DNA of 25,105 nucleotides from Spongospora subterranea (lineage: Eukaryota > Endomyxa > Phytomyxea > Plasmodiophorida > Plasmodiophoridae): NCBI GenBank assembly GCA_900404475.1, contig OUQQ01000264.1, positions 1 to 25,105 of the forward strand, given 5' to 3'. The position numbers and the translations under genes were made by a program. Below are positions 18,906 through 25,105 of the stretch, one piece after another; position 1 is the first letter of the stretch; the number at the start of each line of letters is the position of its first letter. Below the pieces are notes generated by a model that saw only the letters and a program-made list of their open reading frames with translations, made no database searches and was not told where the DNA came from.

Positions 18906-20563
18906 AAACCCAGTACTGTACTTGTCTATCAATTCAACATTAAAACAAGATTGTTCAACATTGCTTGAATAGCAGGCTAGCCATAACCGTAGCCGTGGAC
19001 ACCCCTAGCCGCAAGCACCGCCAGAACTGTCGTCGCGGATTTTTAGGAATTTTTGGAAATACGTAGTTATTTTTTACTTCCGGAATAATTTATTCCTCAT
19101 GAAGCATTCAAAAAGGGAATAATTAATTTCCTCAAAAAATAATTTGTCCCTACTAGAAAGGAAGAGAATAAATAAAAAATAAGTGTAGTTATTTCCCGAT
19201 CCCTCGAGCTAATCGACGATGACGAAAGCCCGGTTTTACTCGATGATCGAGTAAATACCAATTCAGGCCGCTCTGAACATTACACTGAGCGCGAAAAGAT
19301 ATGGTGACGGGCCGTGATTCACGCCAAGACGCAAGAGTGAGACTCCTTGCGTGGGAGGCGAAGGCCGGCAGACCCCTTTCTAGAAAGTCTCATTAATAGA
19401 TCAGGAATATACTTTAGACGACCACTTCGGTTTATTTTCAAAAGCCTCACCTTTTAACTACTAATATTGCTCCCTGAAGGTAACGGCACTACAAAGATAA
19501 CGATGACGAAACTAGAATCAGTTAAAATGGACTAAAGATGACCATTCTCCCTATTCGATCCATATCAGCGCACGTTGAAAAAGTTAAAGTAAAGCACTCG
19601 ATATACTGCGATAATATTATTGCCGATGTCGTCACCCGCTTCATTCAATATCCAAAAATTTTGCATATGTAATAATTGTCTAAAACTTGAGTCGATATGT
19701 TCTCGAATGGAAGGGCGGCGCCCACCTTTAGCAAACAGAAATCATTCATTTGACATTCCCAACCAAGCTAAAACATTGAAATAGCACACTAATTTAGCGA
19801 AGGGCAAAAGCGTTTAAGAGAGATTTGTTGGCGAGGTTGAAGTCCGCATAAATACAGCCTGATAGCAGTATCAACATCCGAACAAACAATGTCACGAAGA
19901 TGCAGACTCCAATATGGCGCCTTCAAAAATTGAATCCAACGCGCCATCGCGCTAAAAAAAGATTACTGCAATTATGCCCAGCCAAATCAGGTTACGCAAA
20001 ACCAGTTGCAGGTACCGCTACTGCACGGTTCAACTAAGCTCTGGAGACTACAGGTCTGACGACACCTGGAGAATCTGTCGTCAAATCGACATTCGAAACA
20101 ACTGGGCCATCAACCATGTTCTTTGAATGGCCCAGCTCAAATTTTGTTTTACCGGCAGATAGAAATTTTCAAATAACGATCAAGAAGTTGGGGACGACAA
20201 TATGGGCTCTCTGACCAACTAACTCCGTATCGAAAGAGACCATGGTCATCATGAGAAAGCCAACTTGATCAAGATCAACAGCGGATGTCAGTCATGTGTT
20301 GTGCCTGCTGTGATCATGCCAACTGCAATCAACAAACGGATGTGCGTATGAGTCGCTAAAAAGTCCGAATGGCGCTGACTGACGCCGGTCACATCTTTCC
20401 GGCCTATACAGTGGTGATGAGTGAGGAGGACAGTCACGGAGTCACCACAACTGCCGTAATGCCACGGTCAGGTCAGTCAGAAATTAGGGCGGCGCACTTC
20501 TGGAGCAGAACCCCTCGTCAATCGCTTCGGAAACAACAGTTCATTTCCAATTTACTCAGCAAG
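18906..20563. other. Noncoding stretch: AT-rich palindromic block, then duplicated phosphatase upstream DNA
   Basis: At 19050-19195 an AT-rich block holds three GGAATAATT-like motifs, one the 15-base near-palindrome at 19082-19096. At 19236-19254 there is a perfect 19-base inverted repeat, TTACTCGAT-G-ATCGAGTAA. From about 19610 the sequence aligns in blocks with DNA from about 21895 onward (GTCGTCACCCG against ATCGTCACCCG; AACCAGTTGCAGGTA against AACCAGCTGCAGGTA; CATCAACCATGTTCTTTGAAT against CATCAAGCATGTTCTGTGAAT), so it is the upstream part of a duplicated phosphatase unit. No gene is visible. Confidence 0.5.
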
Positions 20564-21603
20564 ATGACGCATCGTATTGTGGTGTGGATGATGATGGTCG
20601 CTCTGTACATTTTCGTCCTTAGTACATCAAAGGTGATGTTCACTGTGTCGTCTGCCTAGTTAACAACTGATCTTTGTATTGCACAGGCAACGGCCAACAC
20701 GTTGCTTGATTTCAAGAATTGCTCACCTGATGTCGTGACCCAGGCAACGACCGAAAAGCCGCTCTTGATTTTGATTCGTCATGGTCAGGCCAAACATAAT
20801 AACAATGCGATGTACAATGCTGTGTATCGCGCGTTTAAGGAATTACGTTGGGATAAGTCAAAAATGTCGGAAGATGTGCGTTTCCAGTTTTTCGACCCGG
20901 AGCTGGACCACGTGGGTCGTGGTCAGGCAGCAGCTCTTGGCGGCACAGCAGTAGATTGGGGTGCTGCGTTGAAAAATTTGAGATCAGACGAGGCCAAGTT
21001 CATCGTCAGTCCCTTTCGTCGGACCATTGCGACGGCACTGCGGGTATTCCCTTCGCTGACATGGCTCGCTGTTGAAGGATGTAGAGAGCGTATTACTGGC
21101 CTGGGATCCGACTACCACTCTAACACATATACTCCCTTCTTAACGTAAGTACTTTTCCATTGTTAATCATTTTCACAAATCTATTCGAGTTTATTGCCGA
21201 CAAGTGTCAATGTTCAGCTTCGCATTTAATCAAAATAATTTACAGGACCCGGGAAATAATTCCTGCGCTTACGAGTTATTTCGCGGACAGCATGGACAGA
21301 GTAGACCTGAGCCTCATTCCTGAACAAGATCCAGAATTAAACACCGATCACGAGGACGAGAACACAGTGAAAGCTCGCGTCCGCACATTTTTGAATGATC
21401 TTTTGCAATGCAACGCCAAAGTCTATGTCATCGTTGGTCATGGAGCCTTTTTTTCCAGTCTTTTCGATATTCTTGGCCTCAGTCTGCCACACCCACTCGA
21501 TCCGCTACGCAAACTCGAGAGACGCTTGACGAACTGTGAGGTGGCTCCCGTCATTTTAGAGGATGTTGATTATTTAAAACAATCATTGCAGTGGTCCCAG
21601 TAA
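20564..21603 (+). CDS. Secreted histidine phosphatase (phosphoglycerate-mutase-like fold), intact active site
   Basis: Exons 20564-20632, 20687-21144 and 21246-21603, with GT-AG introns in phase 0 and phase 2, give 294 aa. Residues 1-26 are a signal peptide or anchor (MTHR, then a Val/Met/Leu-rich core, then STSKATA). Catalytic features of the histidine phosphatase superfamily are present: LIRHGQAKHN (R54, H55, G56), SPFRRTIATA (R134/R135), the acidic VEGCRER region (E153/E157) and VGHGAFF (His241). His55 would carry the phosphate. The substrate cannot be read from the sequence, since the fold includes mutases and broad phosphatases. The second intron matches the position and phase of that in the pseudophosphatase at 13971-15099. 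AATAAA lies 22 bases after the stop. An upstream in-frame ATG at 20369 is less likely because it would bury the signal peptide. Confidence 0.88.
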
Positions 21604-21639
21604 CTGTGAAATAATCCAATGGGAATAAACCGTTTTTAC

Positions 21640-23893
21640 CGTGAAAAAGGTCAAAATTTACCATGGTTATGGCACAAAAACGTTGGTCGGGATTGAATCC
21701 AGCATCGTCTTATTTTTATAACGCTGTGCTTATCAATTGTAGGTTAATGATAATCCGTTTATCCCTATCGCTGTTCATTTAAGTGGAGCCATAAACCCAC
21801 CATTTGTCTCAATTTCGTTTTGCCTCGCTTTCAGACCCTTTTCGACCTTCATGGCGAATTTCCAGAGGGATAGTAAACCGATGAATCAATCTGGTCTGTT
21901 ATCGATATCGTCACCCGATTTCCAAAGGTTTGCACATTTGTTACCAAGAAAAATTCACCCATTTTACATTCTCCAACCGAGCTGATAAAAGTCACTGAGA
22001 TTAACAAATTAAAGGAGAAAACCCTCGAGGACAAAGGCTGTGCAAATATTGTGAGAATGCGGAAGCGAAGGTCAAACGAAACCAGCTGCAGGTATCGGGC
22101 ATTGAACGTTTCAGCTAGGATGTGGAGAATACGGAACGGTTTGAGGCCTGGGGAGTCTCTCGTCAGAGCAACAATTCGAACCAACTGGACCATCAAGCAT
22201 GTTCTGTGAATAATCCAGCTCAAATGTTGTTTTACCGTGTCAGCACAACATTTCTAAAACAACAATCACGAACTGGAGAATTGAAGACGTCGGTCTGAGG
22301 ATAGCTTGATAAAGGCGTCGCTCGTGTTGTAGTTATTGACAGTTCTGACGGTTGATTCCAACTGAATCTGAACTATCATATTCTCAGCTGCTGAAGCGGG
22401 GTTAAAACGATAGAATATACTGCCATCTGGTCCGAAATACTCATGGGCGGCTCCGACCCACTAATCCATTCTAAAATAGGCCCATGGTCATCATTGAAGT
22501 CGGTTTGACACAGAATAACAGCAACACGAATGTTTCATGTATATAAACAGTGAACCTGCCAGCCTGCAGTGAGCGACTGGATCTATAGAAAACGCCACAA
22601 CACCAGCTTGATACTGAATGGAACCAACATTCCTCGGTCCCGTGGAAATGACGACGAGAGGTTGAGAAGACTGTTGGGCCAATCTTAGTAAACCCGGGCA
22701 TCTGTTTGCAAGCAGAATGTGGCGCGTGAGCTTGTCGAGGTATCAGATTTCGCCTCGGATTCCATCTTTGCTCAAGCGATACCGCACGCAAGGTTAAAGG
22801 TTCTTGCTCTTCAATCAGTCCGTTTACAGTGATTGTACCACAGATATATGTCGTGTCAATCTGCCGACATACACCAACTAGGAGCCCACCATATTCTTCA
22901 TTCGCGCCAAGCTCATGGCGACCAACGCCGATGATTTAGATCGAAGAGAACGTATCGCCATGGCGCGGTCCGGCCTGCTATGGTTCTGGTCACTGCGACT
23001 TTACAAGACGATATTTGCGGAATCTGGCCCATCATGTCTTCGTTTTCGCTCGATCCCCTGTTGTCGCTCCGCGCCATTGCACAGAAGAAGCCTGTGAACA
23101 CATTTTCGGCATCATTCGCACGAGGTCACTGTACGTGATTTTTTCCAACTCCAGGACAATCTCGAACAGTTCATCGATGCAGCGTTCCGCTCTTCGTGGG
23201 CGAAATGCCAAGGGTTATCTGTCGTGGATTTGAGGTGTTCTTGACTCTGGAAAGGCTCATTCCAAATCAGGCTGAAAAAAATTTATCATGTAGGGATATC
23301 TGATACTCCAGGCGTAAGCATTGACCAGAGCACTGCATCGCTGGCGCATCAGTTGTTCGAACTGATTCGTCCTGTTGTGAGGGGGAGGGGGCACAATGAC
23401 GCTGAGCAAGTCGTACTTTGATTCAAAATGCTGAACGAGTATCCAATTCCTCATCAGGGCGTTGATTCATTCATGTGCGGCAATGCAATACGGGACGCCA
23501 TCGGTCGTCGGGATTCATCTGGTTTCAGAAACCAGTCGCGTTTGTTATTAACGGACGTGTAAATGTAGTTAAATGCCTATCCTGATTCATGGGCAATTGC
23601 ATAAAAACGTGAATTAAATAATTCCGCATGCAGTGGATCGATGCAGGTTGATACTGTGATTGGGCTGAGGTTCCAGCGAGATATGTGATCATGTTTGTCG
23701 GGATGGAGCGTCAGAAGTTCACGTCTGAAGGGGGAGGCCGTGCATGTTGCTGAAGGCAGATTCAGCACCCTGGTTGCAAACATTCGTGCGTCTTTTGCGA
23801 CATCCAGAAATGGCGAGGCGCAGTTCTGGACAGAGAACCGGTCAGAAGTCTAGAATTCTGAGGTACTGGTTCATTTCCAGTTCAGCCGTAAAG
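21640..23893. repeat. Direct duplicate of the phosphatase upstream region, with extra DNA
   Basis: From about 21895 to 22490 and again at about 23790-23893 the sequence aligns with 19610-20250 and 20460-20563. Between them (about 22490-23790) is roughly 1.2 kb with no counterpart in the first copy. That extra piece holds short coding-like segments, for example minus-strand 22682-22491 and 23454-23257, and plus-strand 22887-22985 reading IFFIRAKLM with RRERIAMARSGLL. I cannot place them in a family. Confidence 0.6.
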
Positions 23894-24470
23894 ATGACAC
23901 ATCGTATTGTGGTGTGGATTTATAGTCGCTCTGAACATGTGCCTCTTTATCACAACAAACGTGGTAATAATTTTATTCGCCTATCTAACAACTTAACATT
24001 TGCTCAGGCAACGCCTGACAGTGATTCTGCGCTGCAAGCGATTCAGGGCACGGGATGTAAATAGACATTTTCCACAGCGAAGCGCTAAAAACCCGACTGC
24101 ACTCCTGGGTGCTCTGCAGTTGGCACTATCCTCAACGAGTAGGTTAGACCCGAGGGCTTTACAGGCGACATTTATCCTTAACAAGGAGCCTAAACCCAAT
24201 TGCTTCCCTGAGAAAGTCTGTCCGGTCAAACGGCCAAAGAACCGCCCTTGATTGTGATTCGACATGGTCAGGCCCAAAGTAATCACCAAGGAAATGTTCA
24301 AGGTTCCGGCAGATCGTCGTTTTGAATTGGTCAAGACGAAGACTGTAGAGAGCGTATTACTGGCCTCTGATCCGACTTCCGCTCCAACAAAAATACCAAT
24401 TTCAATCAGTAAGTGCTTTTTGCATTGATAATCAGTGTGACGAATTTACCCTTGCCGACAAACCAAGTCC
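23894..24470 (+). pseudogene. Histidine phosphatase pseudogene (decayed copy of 20564-21603)
   Basis: The start MTHRIVVW is kept, then a frameshift breaks the signal peptide; in the shifted frame IVALNMCLF is still readable. An intron-1 equivalent (about 23962-24007) is followed by exon 2 starting GCAACGCC, which meets a stop at 24060-24062. After unrelated sequence the active-site region returns as LIVIRHGQA (RHG codons at 24260-24268). The next roughly 230 bases of the gene are missing, and sequence matching the end of exon 2 (TGTAGAGAGCGTATTACTGG) follows at 24334. A splice-donor-like GTAAGTGC and part of intron 2 are visible. Exon 3, with the second catalytic His, is absent. The product cannot be a working phosphatase. 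Confidence 0.85.
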
Positions 24471-24860
24471 GAAGATTCCGTCAAGGATAAGAACTGCGAG
24501 CATTGTATATATCTTGCGAACAATCTGATGACGCTTTCCTCCACCAAATCATCGAATCTTTGGTGTGAGTGTCTCTTCTGATGGCGTGATGGCTTGTTGA
24601 TGCAGAAGGTGATTTACCACTATCTTGTTTTCATCAAAACTGTGCGAAATCAACTTGGCCATGATAATGCGACCTTTGTCGATCAGAAATCACATATTAG
24701 AGTTCAAAGGTAGAAATTGAACCTTCACCACCAACCACCATTATGGAACAATACAAAATCACGCTGTCGCGAGAACGTTCTTCGCCTATTCAAATTAAGT
24801 TGACCCTAACTAACCACCTGAGCGGACCGCATTCATATAAGAGCACACAATTCTGTCGGC
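24471..24860. other. Stretch without a firm gene
   Basis: A 37-residue minus-strand open frame (24662-24549) beginning MAKLISHSFDENKIVV looks coding in composition but has no recognised domain. A plus-strand ATG at 24743 opens MEQYKITLSRERSSPIQIK and could be a first exon of the open frame that follows; a donor is not obvious. Confidence 0.25.
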
Positions 24861-25105
24861 ATGACTGTACTAACACTTACTTTGGAAGATGCAACAGCCC
24901 ATTGGATGGCATTCCGACACGCTAACAATTCGCATCCTGAATCTAACGCGCGATCAGACTGCGAAAGAACATATATGAGATCGTCGCTAATGAAATCCCG
25001 TTGTGCCATCTTGCAAACTTCAATGGGCAATACAGTTGATAACGCCTTCAGTGATAAAACAGACTATATGGTCGTCCATGGATGGTATTGCACAAGTGTA
25101 ACACA
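24861..25105 (+). CDS. Open frame running off the window edge, unknown
   Basis: From ATG at 24861 the plus strand stays open for 81 codons to the window edge, starting MTVLTLTLEDATAHWMAF and containing RSDCERTYMRSSLM. The frame is open back to a stop at about 24820. I recognise no family. The minus strand is also open for 65 codons here, so the call is weak. Confidence 0.3.
   Translation, partial: MTVLTLTLEDATAHWMAFRHANNSHPESNARSDCERTYMRSSLMKSRCAILQTSMGNTVDNAFSDKTDYMVVHGWYCTSVT

Noticed and set aside
22124..22223. 124-codon minus-strand frame starting MSWIIHRTC
   Set aside because: The duplicate of this DNA at 19610-20150 has stops in the equivalent frame, so the reading is not conserved.
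22887..23233. Possible GTPase-like gene (IFFIRAKLM, RRERIAMARSGLL)
   Set aside because: Faint resemblance to the nucleotide-specificity region of interferon-inducible-type GTPases, but no P-loop or other motif was seen and frames are broken.

Overview
The window is nuclear DNA of a eukaryote, most likely a protist. Almost every convincing gene is broken by short GT-AG introns of about 50-150 bases. The recognisable proteins are eukaryotic (a single HMG-box protein, an intron-rich GPH/MFS_2 transporter, secreted and membrane-anchored histidine phosphatases, hAT transposase ends). Several ORFs only make sense after splicing. I cannot name the species. Two isolated N characters (3170, 5723) look like contig joins.

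Layout. Positions 1-8390 hold a cluster of four genes for small secreted proteins: A (+, 499-1307), C (-, 3586-4246), D (-, 5252-6208) and B (+, 7500-8390). Each has a signal peptide and only phase-1 introns. Each has a helical C-terminal domain with one Cys followed 41-54 residues later by a Trp-centred motif, W-x3-[FL]-x2-[ILV]-[VL]. All four also carry the heptamer TGACTCA in sense orientation 143-215 bases upstream of the ATG, followed by an AT-rich box and, in B, C and D, TCTCTAA (A has a weaker TTTCTAATC). C and D are neighbouring duplicates that share flanking DNA. Broken ankyrin-repeat pieces in opposite orientations lie at 2757-3052.

From 9110 to 13129 come a 33-bp minisatellite, an NHP6/HMGB-like gene and a ten-exon 620-residue GPH/MFS_2 transporter. 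From 13971 to 15099 (-) lies a membrane-anchored histidine-phosphatase-like protein whose catalytic RHG motif has become SRA, so it is probably a pseudophosphatase. A 42-bp tandem array follows at 15911-16068. The stretch 16110-18900 is repeat-derived: two hAT transposase C-terminal remnants separated by a probable hAT terminal sequence.

From about 19600 to 24470 a block containing a secreted histidine phosphatase (intact RHG, 20564-21603) is followed by a direct, partly deleted second copy ending in a phosphatase pseudogene (23894-24470). The last 600 bases hold an unassigned open frame running off the edge.

Together the window looks like a fast-evolving region of secreted and surface proteins: local duplication, tandem repeats inside or near genes, transposon remnants and decayed copies, around two more ordinary genes (HMG box, transporter). 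The most novel item is the four-gene secreted family with its shared promoter signature, which looks like a co-regulated effector-like family. That function is inference.
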